A DNA stretch of 64,000 nucleotides from the NCBI GenBank assembly GCA_002763265.1, contig PEZQ01000006.1:1-64000 (forward strand). Reading direction: 5' to 3'. The notes under the pieces are model-generated. The model saw only the letters and a program-made list of their open reading frames with translations, did no database searches and was not told the origin of the DNA. The translations under genes and the position numbers were made by a program. The DNA is from an archaeon CG10_big_fil_rev_8_21_14_0_10_43_11. GTDB taxonomy: Archaea > Nanobdellota > Nanobdellia > PEZQ01. Below, one piece after another: positions 16,601 to 25,405 of this stretch. Position 1 is the first letter of the stretch. Each line of letters begins with the position of its first letter.

Positions 16601-17383
16601 ATGGGAAGCAGGAACGGTCAAATCAATATTGACTTATTGTTTGGGTACGTGGTGTTTATCATTTTTGTCGCGTACTTCTCAGGTTTTGTGCTTGACTTAT
16701 TCAACCCATTTATTGATTATTCGCGCGTTATTGCAACGGAAAAAAACAACATATTGTTTCGAAATGAAGTTATCACTAATTTGAATCTCAAAACCATAGG
16801 GGCAGCGTGCAACAAGACCGTTCCAAATCTTGCAGGCTCAAATATTAGTTATCAAATCAACGCGCTCAACATTCTTGGAAAAGATGATTTTGCCGTATTC
16901 CCTAACGAAACTAGCGGGCGTGTTGTGATTGCGCGTGAAAAAGGAGACATACTGGTAATGGCGGGAACTAATTTCACTGCGATTAACACAACACTGATTT
17001 TCTCGATTCCTGAAGCAGTGGTGGGCATTGACGAGCTTAATACCAGCGCAGGAGACGGAATTTCATACGTGTTTGATTCGTCAAATAACTTGGTTTTTTA
17101 TGTAAATCTAAGCGTAACCCAATCAGACCCGTTCTCAGCGTACCGTATTCTCACGACTATCACCCAACCAACGTTTATTATTATTATTGGCTTGTTCGAC
17201 CGGCAAACAGGTCAAAACCAGTATAACCTTCTCTATATTGGCGACGTGAAAGCACAAGATTCATGTGAGGCAGGCGCGCAAACTGACTTGAAAACGACTT
17301 TTAGCCACTATGAAAATCTTGGAAACACAATTGAAGATTACTTATCATACCTAGAAGCAAGCGCGTGGTGGGAGCTTGAGTAA
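16601..17383 (+). CDS. Membrane-anchored extracellular protein of the pilus-like operon
   Basis: 260 residues. A short N-terminus (GSRNGQINIDL) precedes one TM (LFGYVVFIIFVAYFSGFVLDLF). The rest is an extracytoplasmic beta-rich domain with several sequons and two cysteines. It lacks the clear class III motif of the prepilin but has the same anchor-plus-ectodomain plan, so it may be a minor pilin-like subunit. A GGTAATACTA leader and operon position support expression. Confidence 0.65.
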   Translation: MGSRNGQINIDLLFGYVVFIIFVAYFSGFVLDLFNPFIDYSRVIATEKNNILFRNEVITNLNLKTIGAACNKTVPNLAGSNISYQINALNILGKDDFAVFPNETSGRVVIAREKGDILVMAGTNFTAINTTLIFSIPEAVVGIDELNTSAGDGISYVFDSSNNLVFYVNLSVTQSDPFSAYRILTTITQPTFIIIIGLFDRQTGQNQYNLLYIGDVKAQDSCEAGAQTDLKTTFSHYENLGNTIEDYLSYLEASAWWELE

Positions 17384-18407
17384 AGGATTTATCAAGACAC
17401 CTGAAGCAATTATTGCCGCACTACTGGTGTTTGCTGGATTGTATTTTATTAGCGAACGCGTGTACGCGCCTATTCTAACACTTGAACAGGATGCGAGTAT
17501 TTTTGGCGATTCACTGCTTGACGTGCTTGAAAGCGAGTTGCAGCGAAGTGTGGCAGTGTGTGATTTGCGTCGCGTGCAATACTTGTTTCATACACTTCGC
17601 CCACCAACAATGGAGAGCAAAATCCTTATTGAACAGGTTGGCGAGGTTGATTTGAACACGAATGAAAGTTTTGCAAGTAAAGTGCTTACGTTTAGTTATA
17701 ATTTTCCTGATTATGTTGACAAGAATTCTGTGTATATCTATTCTCAAACTGAAGAGTTCCTGACAAACGTGGATTGGGTGTGGTTTGCAACACCCCTCAT
17801 AGTATTTAATGACCAAGCTGAAAAAGTCTCGTTTGAAGCATTATTTAAAAATGTGACACTCACCAAACAGAACGTGATTAACACGAGTATTATGTTTTTT
17901 TGGAATAATTCGCTTGTGCCAACTAATATTTCAGGATTTGATGACCAGGGAAATTATGCAACCGTAAACGTGAACGCGCGCATCCCCTTTCTTGAAGCAG
18001 GCGAGTCAGGCACCGCGTACGTGCTTTTTGCAGTAAATAACACAACCTACACACAAATATACGAAAATTTTACGGGAAGCGCAAGCGGATTTAATTACAC
18101 GGTAATGGGCACAATTGAGCAAACGCGCGGGGATATTCGGTTCCGTGCATTAAACATTACCCAAACTCAGCGTTTGTATGTGTCGTACTCTCTTGGAACA
18201 GTAAGTAACACACCCTATTTTCCCATTACTGAAGAACCAAATAACACAAATGTGAATTTTACGATTTATCGTGATAAGCGAAAACCATGCACATCAGTTT
18301 CCTTTGAGCGCTCACCGCTTGCACGCTTTTATGCAATTAGAAAAAGCTTGTATGATGACCATCAGTCATCAATTATAGAATTAGAATTATGGTACCCCTA
18401 CACATGA
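17376..18407 (+). CDS. Membrane-anchored surface protein, TTG start
   Basis: 343 residues if started at TTG 17376, which overlaps the previous gene by 8 bp and follows GGTGGGAG. The N-terminus FIKTPEAIIAALLVFAGLYFISERVY is an anchor helix with a type IV pilin-like P-E-A-I-I face. The ectodomain is beta-rich with many N-x-S/T sites (NVTLTKQN, NNTTY, NFTG) and a few cysteines. Its stop overlaps the next ATG (ATGA). It is probably an extracellular partner of the 1021-residue protein. Family not recognised. Confidence 0.7.
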   Translation: MSKGFIKTPEAIIAALLVFAGLYFISERVYAPILTLEQDASIFGDSLLDVLESELQRSVAVCDLRRVQYLFHTLRPPTMESKILIEQVGEVDLNTNESFASKVLTFSYNFPDYVDKNSVYIYSQTEEFLTNVDWVWFATPLIVFNDQAEKVSFEALFKNVTLTKQNVINTSIMFFWNNSLVPTNISGFDDQGNYATVNVNARIPFLEAGESGTAYVLFAVNNTTYTQIYENFTGSASGFNYTVMGTIEQTRGDIRFRALNITQTQRLYVSYSLGTVSNTPYFPITEEPNNTNVNFTIYRDKRKPCTSVSFERSPLARFYAIRKSLYDDHQSSIIELELWYPYT

Positions 18408-21400
18408 GAGACAAGAAAGGCCAATTTTTCATGATTTCAGTAATTATTATACTGCTTGCAATTGTATCCGTGCTTGAGTTCTTAGTAGTCCCGTTTGGCA
18501 TCACACCAACAGCCCTTGAGCGCGCAAACACGCGCTTGTTGAGCGCAGAAAGTTTTTTTGAAACCTTGCGCGAGAGCGAACAATTGCTTGCAGACTGGAC
18601 ACAACCCTACGCAAATAGGCGCGTGGAGTTTTTACTTGAAAACAATAAATCAACACCCGTAAACGGGTTGTATGTGCACGTACTTGAAACAAATGAAAAC
18701 GCAACACTGCAGTCATTTCACGTGTATGACGCATCGCGCTTGCAACTTAACGCGAGCGCGCGTGTGATAAATGAAACAAACACGAGTAAGAGTATTGAAC
18801 TCCTGTTTCCTGTTGCACTTAATGCATCCTCATCAAAAACATACTATGTGTATTATACGGATAACACGAGCCAGGGGTATCCTGCGCGTAACGTTTCTGG
18901 CGTCTGGTTTTTTAATAAAACAGATTACAGCGTTATCACACCTCACTACACGGCAAAAGTCAATCTCACTGGCAATGGCGAATTATACAGTCTTATTAGT
19001 GCTCGAAGCGGTCTTGAGCTTGTAAATGCATCCAATGCAAGCGCACTTTTCAATCTTGTGTACAGCAACACGTTGCAAACAAACACCACGTTGAGCGTAC
19101 TTGAATGGAATCATACCACAACGGATTTAGGAGTGGTGCTAAACGCGCGCGTAACAAACGGGTTTAATATTGATGTGCGGGTTCGCTATGATTTTTTCTT
19201 AGACATGATTCGCGTATTTTATGATGTGCGGGATTTCACGAACACGTTTCGCTCGGTTGGCATTCAGTCAAGCATTTCTTGTTCGCACGCGTGGACGTTG
19301 TATGCTAATGACTCAAATGTAACTAATTATTGTGCAAACGCAACAGGGTTCACGTTTAATAACACGCGTGAGCACATTATTTTTACGAGCGCACAAAATG
19401 ACACACTTGCTTTATTTTCACCAGCATCGCAGGTGTATTATGAGAATGTATCAAGCAGTGCATACAACACGTCAACAACTCATTCTCAGATTATTCGTGC
19501 AAGCGGGGGTGGTGTTGAGTTCACGCATGCGTTTTTAAAAGACGCTGACCACGCCTTATTTAACGCGTTTGTTCTGCTCTCATTTAATAATGCAAACCAA
19601 ACACCGTTGTTGCAAAAAGAAGCAGCACTCAACAACAGTCTCACTGTTACAAAAACACAAGATTCGCTTACGGCGCGCGTTAACTCGTTTAGAAGCGCAA
19701 CGCGCGCAATTATAGCACTTGAAGGTGTTTCCACGATTGCGCTGCCCGCGTTTACCAGTACCAAAACATCACCGCTTATTGGGGACAGGAACGTGTATGC
19801 GGTTGCGTGGGCTAATTATAACACGTCGCAAGATGATTCGTATTATGGATATCGTTCACAAATCAGGTTGCACAACCCAAACGTGTTAGGCTATGACAAT
19901 TATGCATTTGAAGGAACACACGTGCTTGGAAATGGAACGGTCTCCTCATTTAGTGTGCTTCGCGCAACAACAGCACTGCCAACACAAGTTGTGCTTAACC
20001 GTTATGCAAACGCGCACTTCAATAAGGGCGTAAAAAACTATAATGAAACAACGCCTGTTGAGTACTACCTGTATAATCCAACTGCGCGGGCATTTAATGT
20101 TACGATTGATTTTGCCGGCGCAGGTGTTGAACTTAACTATTCTATTGTTAACCCTGCAAATGAAGTGGTTGCAACAGATATCATAACAAGCACAACAACA
20201 GAACACCTCACCGGTAATGTAAGTGGTTTTTATCGTGTGATTATGCAATCAAGCGGTGGCACTGCTGAGCGCTCAACACTCAACATTAACACCACGCTCA
20301 CACAACTGTGTCTTGGCTCATCTGCATTCGCGTTTACCGGAAATCAGGAATTCTTCTTATTTATTCCAGAACAAGAAAACGTGCTTGCGTTTACGCTCAA
20401 CAGCACGGGTTCAGGAGCAACCCATCGCTACGTGGTGCGTGACGTGAGTGGAAGCGTGATTGCAAATAACACGTTTTTGCAGGGAAGGGAGACAAGTGTA
20501 AGTATTAATCTCGCACCCCACCCCCAAGGAAAGTATGTGTGGGTCTCGCTTCTTGATGACCAAGCACCAGGCCAAATCAGTTTTGCAACGATTCGTCTCG
20601 ACGCGGGCGCGGTTTCGTGTGTGGGCTCGCGCGAAAAAGAATGGATTAACCGATTCAGCCCCACTATCCGCTACGTAACGTTTGTCTCGATTGTTAATGA
20701 AAACACATACGACCTTATGGGGTATTCGAGTGATGATGTGTTTGTGCATGATACCACAGAAAACGTGACATGGAGCTCAGGCGTGCTTGATAATGGTAAC
20801 CTTGAGTTTAGTCCAAGCCCAATTGATTTTGACTATAAAACGTCAAACAATTGGATAGGCGCGTGGAATACAAGTATCAGCACAAATGTGAGTCAAAGCT
20901 TTGAGAACGTGAGCGTAGTGGATGCAGGCTTGCTTCAAAAAACCGTGAGCGCGCAAACAAGTGTGGGAAACAAAAGCATTAGCTACTATTTTAGCACAAG
21001 CGCAAAAAGCAATGCAATGCGTGTGTACATCACAAACTACACTATTTCTTCAAAGCCGCTTCGCGTCTCATTGAGTGTGAATGCAAACAATCAGACAAAT
21101 CGTTTTTATCGCTACAGTGGAATTGGCGAGTCAGAGATTTTTCGAACCATTAATGTAAGCAAGGAAAACATAACGTGCCAAAATGGGTACGCGTACGCAG
21201 GTAAAAAAGACATCCAACACATTTTTGCGTTTGTTGTTCCATGCGCGTTTTTGCCTGCAAAAGAAGATGTGTTTGTTATCACCAACCAGACACTCAGCGT
21301 GCAACTTTCACGCGCGCGTGAAGATGTGTTCTTCTACGTGTTTGCGCGTGATGATTTTTCATGGGAGCGCGTAACTGATTTCATTGCAGAGATTACTGGT

Positions 21401-21469
21401 CTGCAAAGTGATGAATCACGTATTGAGTATGATTGGCGCTACACAAGCCCAGAGCTTGACGTACGCTAA
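18404..21469 (+). CDS. Giant N-glycosylation-rich surface protein
   Basis: 1021 residues from the ATG at 18404 (ATGA overlap with the previous gene). One N-terminal TM follows a K-K-G-Q-F-F start (FMISVIIILLAIVSVLEFLVV), again pilin-like. The remainder is extracellular, beta-rich and unusually dense in N-x-S/T sequons. Residues about 60-165 (ANRRVEFLLENN to YYVYYTDNTS) resemble DUF2341-type beta domains; the rest looks like repeated jelly-roll modules. No C-terminal anchor. It closes the pilus-like operon and could be the adhesin or a large pilin-associated coat protein. Function inferred from context only. Confidence 0.75.
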   Translation: MRDKKGQFFMISVIIILLAIVSVLEFLVVPFGITPTALERANTRLLSAESFFETLRESEQLLADWTQPYANRRVEFLLENNKSTPVNGLYVHVLETNENATLQSFHVYDASRLQLNASARVINETNTSKSIELLFPVALNASSSKTYYVYYTDNTSQGYPARNVSGVWFFNKTDYSVITPHYTAKVNLTGNGELYSLISARSGLELVNASNASALFNLVYSNTLQTNTTLSVLEWNHTTTDLGVVLNARVTNGFNIDVRVRYDFFLDMIRVFYDVRDFTNTFRSVGIQSSISCSHAWTLYANDSNVTNYCANATGFTFNNTREHIIFTSAQNDTLALFSPASQVYYENVSSSAYNTSTTHSQIIRASGGGVEFTHAFLKDADHALFNAFVLLSFNNANQTPLLQKEAALNNSLTVTKTQDSLTARVNSFRSATRAIIALEGVSTIALPAFTSTKTSPLIGDRNVYAVAWANYNTSQDDSYYGYRSQIRLHNPNVLGYDNYAFEGTHVLGNGTVSSFSVLRATTALPTQVVLNRYANAHFNKGVKNYNETTPVEYYLYNPTARAFNVTIDFAGAGVELNYSIVNPANEVVATDIITSTTTEHLTGNVSGFYRVIMQSSGGTAERSTLNINTTLTQLCLGSSAFAFTGNQEFFLFIPEQENVLAFTLNSTGSGATHRYVVRDVSGSVIANNTFLQGRETSVSINLAPHPQGKYVWVSLLDDQAPGQISFATIRLDAGAVSCVGSREKEWINRFSPTIRYVTFVSIVNENTYDLMGYSSDDVFVHDTTENVTWSSGVLDNGNLEFSPSPIDFDYKTSNNWIGAWNTSISTNVSQSFENVSVVDAGLLQKTVSAQTSVGNKSISYYFSTSAKSNAMRVYITNYTISSKPLRVSLSVNANNQTNRFYRYSGIGESEIFRTINVSKENITCQNGYAYAGKKDIQHIFAFVVPCAFLPAKEDVFVITNQTLSVQLSRAREDVFFYVFARDDFSWERVTDFIAEITGLQSDESRIEYDWRYTSPELDVR

Positions 21470-22644
21470 TAATATTTCAAAAGAAAGGCGGCATCTTCAT
21501 TATCAAGCCCATAGGAGGACACGCCATGCTTGTTTGCTTCCACTATTTTTTTGAGAAGCGGAAAGTAGTGTTGTTGTACTGTTTTTGGTGACGCATGAAG
21601 AATTGGCGCAAGCTTGCGCGCGAGCGCGCGGGCTTTTGCAGTTTGGTTTTTGAATTGGAAGAGTTTTCGAAACTTGCGCGGGTACTCAATTTTTTTTGGA
21701 TGCAAGTCATAGCTTGCAGCTGCCATAAAGGTGGTCACATAAGCAAGAAGTCGCCAGTATTGCCGTTTTAGTATGCGCCCTCGAAACACGTCTGCACGCG
21801 AAAGGTAGTCGTGCGCGTTGAGTGTTTCGCGACGCGTTTTTGCCGCGTGCGCAATGTTTTCATCAATCCAAGGCATAACAGTATCATAAGATTCCTGCGA
21901 ATTAAAAAGCGCGTGATGCGCATCTTCAAAGCTTTTTGCGCGCATCATGAGAGTAAGCGTGTTTTGCAGGTTTGTTTTTTCATCGCGCGGATTAATGAGC
22001 TTTGCCCGCTCAATAGTAAGCGGTCGTTTTTCTTGTAAGAGCACATCAAGGTCAATAAGTGCCGCGCGAACGTCATGAGTGCGTTCTTTAGCAAGATACA
22101 CGAGTGCATCTTTTGCCGCAAGCACACCTTCATGTTTGCAAATCATGTCTAGATAGGCTACAAGTTCAAGCAGGGGTATTGGTTCAAGTTCAAGGTGTGA
22201 TACCTGTTTTCGTAGGGGTGTGAGTTTTCGATTCCAATAATCTTGTGCCGTAAGTATGACTGGATGGGGGCTTTGGCTAATAAGTTTTGCAACTTCAGTG
22301 ACGCCGCCACGGTCTTGCGCGCTCATGCAGTCAATGTCATCAATAAGAATAAGTTTTTTCCCCCCAAAAATGCTTGCACTCGTAAGTGCAGGAAAAAGCA
22401 GTTCATTAACGCTTTTTTTTGAGCGTTTGTCTGAAGCAGTAATTTCAACAAGCGGCATATCAAGTTCTTTTGCCACAAGGTGTGCAAGCAAGGTTTTGCC
22501 AGTTCGAACATCGCCCCATAGGAGTAATGCGCGCTTTTTTTGTTTGCCATGGTTTTTGACAAATGAGAGCACACGCTCTTTTTGTGAAGAGTTTCCAAGC
22601 ACCTGGGATAAGTGTTTTGGGCTGTAGCGTTCAAGAATGGTCAT
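21466..22644 (-). CDS. rfcL: Replication factor C large subunit
   Basis: Clamp-loader AAA+ subunit that opens PCNA with the small subunits. 392 residues, shorter than many archaeal RfcL. Walker A is GDVRTGKT (44-51), which keeps the GxxxxGKT frame but lacks the usual prolines of GPPGVGKT. Walker B is LILIDDIDCM (about 95-104). The C-terminal collar contains RGRILKRQYWRLLAYVTTFMAAASYDL. No obvious C-terminal PIP-box. It overlaps rfcS by 4 bp upstream, and its stop overlaps the end of the convergent surface-protein gene. Confidence 0.92.
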   Translation of the reverse strand: MTILERYSPKHLSQVLGNSSQKERVLSFVKNHGKQKKRALLLWGDVRTGKTLLAHLVAKELDMPLVEITASDKRSKKSVNELLFPALTSASIFGGKKLILIDDIDCMSAQDRGGVTEVAKLISQSPHPVILTAQDYWNRKLTPLRKQVSHLELEPIPLLELVAYLDMICKHEGVLAAKDALVYLAKERTHDVRAALIDLDVLLQEKRPLTIERAKLINPRDEKTNLQNTLTLMMRAKSFEDAHHALFNSQESYDTVMPWIDENIAHAAKTRRETLNAHDYLSRADVFRGRILKRQYWRLLAYVTTFMAAASYDLHPKKIEYPRKFRKLFQFKNQTAKARALARKLAPILHASPKTVQQHYFPLLKKIVEANKHGVSSYGLDNEDAAFLLKYY

Positions 22645-23591
22645 GATGCAGCAGTAATAACGATTTTGGCAAGCAATGCTTCAAGCTGGACAAAGGGGTC
22701 TGAGCCTTCAACCATGCGGAATTCGGTTTCGCCAATATCACTTATAATAGCAAGTTTTTTTGCTTGTTCAAGCTTAAGGTCAAGAATTCTTCGCTGTAAT
22801 TGTTTTGCAACGTCAATACCTGAAAGTCCATACTTAGTCATCACGTCAAAAAGCATGTTTCGCGCGCGAATAAAATCTCCATCCCTACATAACGTAAGTA
22901 CAGTCACTATTTCTGAGGGCCGCGCGTAATTGGCAAGCGTGTAGATTGCATCGCTTTTGATGTTTTTTGAAGTTGTTGCTGATGCTTGAAGCAGGTTTGT
23001 TGCTTTTCGCAAATCTCCTTCGCTCACAATTGCAAGGGCTTTGAACGCGTCCTCGCCAACGCGTAATCCTTCTTCATTTGAAACGCGTGAAAGCGCAGAT
23101 ATAAGGGATTCTGCATCAACCGGTTTAAACGAGAAAACCGCGCACCGGCTTTTGATAGGGTCAATAATTTTTGACGGGTAGTTGCAATCAAGAATAAATC
23201 GGCACGTTCCGGTGTATTTTTCCATGGTTCGCCGCAGCGCCTGCTGCGCGTCAGTAGTGAGGTTATCTGCTTCGTCGAGCAGGATGACTTTAAATGGTAC
23301 CTCACTAAGAGCTTTTGTTCGCGCAAAATCCTTTACTTTCACGCGAATCACATCTATGCCGCGTTCATCGCTTGCGTTGAGTTCAAGAAAGTTTTTCGAC
23401 CAGTTGTCACCAAAAAATGATTTTGCAATAATAAGCGCTGACGTGGTTTTACCGGTTCCTGCCGGCCCTGCAAACAAGAGATGAGGAAGTGTTCCTGAGT
23501 CAATGAAGCTTTGCAGGCGTGTGGCTACGTGCGCTTGTCCTGCAAGGTCTTGAAAGCGTTTTGGGCGATATTTCTCACTCCAAAGATCCAT
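22641..23591 (-). CDS. rfcS: Replication factor C small subunit
   Basis: Clamp-loader AAA+ subunit. The start is set at MDLWSEKYRP; a further ATG four codons upstream is possible. About 316 residues. Walker A AGPAGTGKTT lies near 41-50, Walker B KVILLDEADNL near 106-116, the arginine-finger SRC motif in IDPIKSRCAVF, and the C-terminal collar domain follows. It is the first gene of the rfcS-rfcL pair and divergent from 23682. Confidence 0.96.
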   Translation of the reverse strand: MDLWSEKYRPKRFQDLAGQAHVATRLQSFIDSGTLPHLLFAGPAGTGKTTSALIIAKSFFGDNWSKNFLELNASDERGIDVIRVKVKDFARTKALSEVPFKVILLDEADNLTTDAQQALRRTMEKYTGTCRFILDCNYPSKIIDPIKSRCAVFSFKPVDAESLISALSRVSNEEGLRVGEDAFKALAIVSEGDLRKATNLLQASATTSKNIKSDAIYTLANYARPSEIVTVLTLCRDGDFIRARNMLFDVMTKYGLSGIDVAKQLQRRILDLKLEQAKKLAIISDIGETEFRMVEGSDPFVQLEALLAKIVITAAS

Positions 23592-23681
23592 GTCACACCA
23601 CAAGAGCAGGGGAGTATAAAAGAGTATTGTGCAAACCCATTACAAGAATGATTAAAAACAGAAACCAACACAAAACAGAGT

Positions 23682-24110
23682 ATGATTCCAGTTATCATAG
23701 AGTTGAGCGTGCTTCTTTCTAAAACGCCTAAGCAGGTAACGCTTGTCACAAAAGATGAGGGCGTGCTGAGCATGCTCGAAGAGCAGGGAAGTCTTATTGC
23801 AAAACACACCGGAATCACGCATTTGCGCGCTCAAGCATTTGACCCTGAAGGTGTGCGCAGGGGTTTGCGCGTTGATTATGAAAAGGTTGAAGAACAATAT
23901 GGCAAGGATACGCCAATTATTATAGGAAAGATTGCGACATTGAGTGCTGAGAGTGTGAAAAAAAATACAAAAGAGGGCATTATCATGCTCACGCTCAATG
24001 GTAAGGAGTACGCACTTGAATCCTCTTGGATTGAAGAACGCGTTGAAGCGCCTGAAGGTTTTACAAAAATCCAGTTTAGCAAAGGTTATATACTCTTTAA
24101 AGAAGAGTAG
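23682..24110 (+). CDS. Hypothetical soluble protein
   Basis: 142 residues, alpha/beta, without TM or cysteine. The first half (PKQVTLVTKDEGVLSMLEEQGSLIAKHTG) is distantly reminiscent of the C-terminal appended domain of archaeal isoleucyl-tRNA synthetases (a strand, then an E/K-rich helix), but I would not assign it on that. The end (WIEERVEAPEGFTKIQFSKGYILF) is strand-rich. It is followed with one-base contact by the next orphan, so they form an operon divergent from rfcS. Confidence 0.65.
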   Translation: MIPVIIELSVLLSKTPKQVTLVTKDEGVLSMLEEQGSLIAKHTGITHLRAQAFDPEGVRRGLRVDYEKVEEQYGKDTPIIIGKIATLSAESVKKNTKEGIIMLTLNGKEYALESSWIEERVEAPEGFTKIQFSKGYILFKEE

Positions 24111-24118
24111 TGAGCAGT

Positions 24119-24748
24119 ATGCCAAACATGATGCCTCTTGTTGTTAGTAACAATGTAGCCCCAGACGTGCAAAACACGTACGTTTCAGCGATTTTATGGG
24201 GTGAAGTGCTTGACATGATTGATTTTTTGTGCTATGACGTGCAAAACATGCGTAATCATAAAAAAGTCCGTGCACGAAGCATGGGGGACTTGTTGTATTG
24301 GCGCTTTGAAGACGTACCATTTTTTGTTGCAGGTTCACTTGACGCGTATGAGCAATGCAGTGTAGACACGCTGTTAGCAGACCATACCAAAAAGTTAGAA
24401 ACAAAAGAACGTGTTTCTTTTAAGAAACTAAAAGAGTGGAATCAGCCAATAACAGAGTTTGCACGCGGGTATGAATTGCAAGGAATTCTTGAGAAAAACG
24501 AGTGGGACCCGCTTGATTGTGCTCTTCTTGGAGTGTATCGTGCACGAGAAAGCGCGCTTCCTGCAATTCTTGGCGTTGCCTATGAAAAGAAAGAACCAGT
24601 AAGCACGCTTGTGAGCGTGAATGTAAATGGTTCCTGGTGTTTTTTTCAAGCAGGTAAAGGGTTTTCAAAAGAAGCAATTTTTGATTACAAAAGCGGCAAA
24701 AAGAGTGTGCTTTTTGCCTTTTATCCACGCGATTCCCAGTGGTTTTAA
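24119..24748 (+). CDS. Hypothetical protein
   Basis: 209 residues from ATG 24119; a GTG at 24110 overlapping the previous stop is an alternative. Mixed alpha/beta and soluble, with several cysteines spread out and no clear metal motif. Distinct patches are NTYVSAILWGEVLDMIDF near the start and LGVYRARESALPAILGVAYEKK in the middle. I do not recognise it. It is probably co-transcribed with 23682-24110 and followed by the tbp promoter. Confidence 0.65.
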   Translation: MPNMMPLVVSNNVAPDVQNTYVSAILWGEVLDMIDFLCYDVQNMRNHKKVRARSMGDLLYWRFEDVPFFVAGSLDAYEQCSVDTLLADHTKKLETKERVSFKKLKEWNQPITEFARGYELQGILEKNEWDPLDCALLGVYRARESALPAILGVAYEKKEPVSTLVSVNVNGSWCFFQAGKGFSKEAIFDYKSGKKSVLFAFYPRDSQWF

Positions 24749-24768
24749 CTATAGGTCGTGTTATCAAA

Positions 24769-24810
24769 CCATTTAAATACCCTAGTTCCTTTAAATAGGG
24801 TATAAAAAGG
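24769..24810 (+). promoter_or_regulatory. tbp promoter with palindrome over twin TATA boxes
   Basis: Two TATA-like boxes, CCATTTAAATA (24769-24779) and CCTTTAAATA (24788-24797), lie 42-52 and 24-33 bp before the TBP ATG. The perfect inverted repeat ATACCCTA (24777-24784) and TAGGGTAT (24796-24803) overlaps both, so a dimeric regulator, or TBP in both orientations, could bind here. Confidence 0.5.
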
Positions 24811-24820
24811 GTGATTAAAA

Positions 24821-25405
24821 ATGGTTGATGAAATACATGAAGACTCTCTTAAAGGAGATATCACGGTTCAAAATATTGTTGCATCTGTTTCCTTGCACGT
24901 TGAAATACCTCTAGAAAAAGTCAGCACTGAAATCAAAAACACGGAATACGATCCCGAACAGTTTCCAGGATTGGTGTTTCGTATTCGCGACCCAAAAGTG
25001 AGCGCGCTTTTGTTTAGCAGCGGAAAAGTCGTGTGCACAGGCGCAAAAGAACGTGAAGACATTAACTTAGCTGTTCAAAAGATTATTGAAGCGCTCAAAA
25101 CAATTGGCGTTGAAGTCACCAAAGAACCAGACATCAAAGTCCAAAATATTGTTGCAAGTGGCGACATTCACATGCGCTTAAACCTCAACCAGCTTGTGTT
25201 TGACCTTAAATACGCTGAATACGAGCCTGAACAGTTTCCCGGTCTTGTGTACAAATTGCCTCACAGCCACATCACCTTCTTGTTATTTGGCACGGGTAAA
25301 ATTGTATGTACGGGAGCAGTAAACATTAAAGAGATAAACGAAGCCGTAGATACACTGGTATCCACATTAAAGGGTCTCAGTGATGGAACAAGAACAGGAG
25401 CTTAA
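24821..25405 (+). CDS. tbp: TATA-box binding protein
   Basis: General transcription factor that recognises the TATA box and recruits TFB. 194 residues with the two direct repeats of the saddle: QNIVASVSLHVEI with YDPEQFPGLVFRI and VVCTGAKERED, then QNIVASGDIHMRL with YEPEQFPGLVYKL and IVCTGAVNIKE. The gene overlaps mcm by 23 bp, so the factor is co-expressed with the replicative helicase. The promoter carries a palindrome over its TATA boxes. Confidence 0.97.
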   Translation: MVDEIHEDSLKGDITVQNIVASVSLHVEIPLEKVSTEIKNTEYDPEQFPGLVFRIRDPKVSALLFSSGKVVCTGAKEREDINLAVQKIIEALKTIGVEVTKEPDIKVQNIVASGDIHMRLNLNQLVFDLKYAEYEPEQFPGLVYKLPHSHITFLLFGTGKIVCTGAVNIKEINEAVDTLVSTLKGLSDGTRTGA

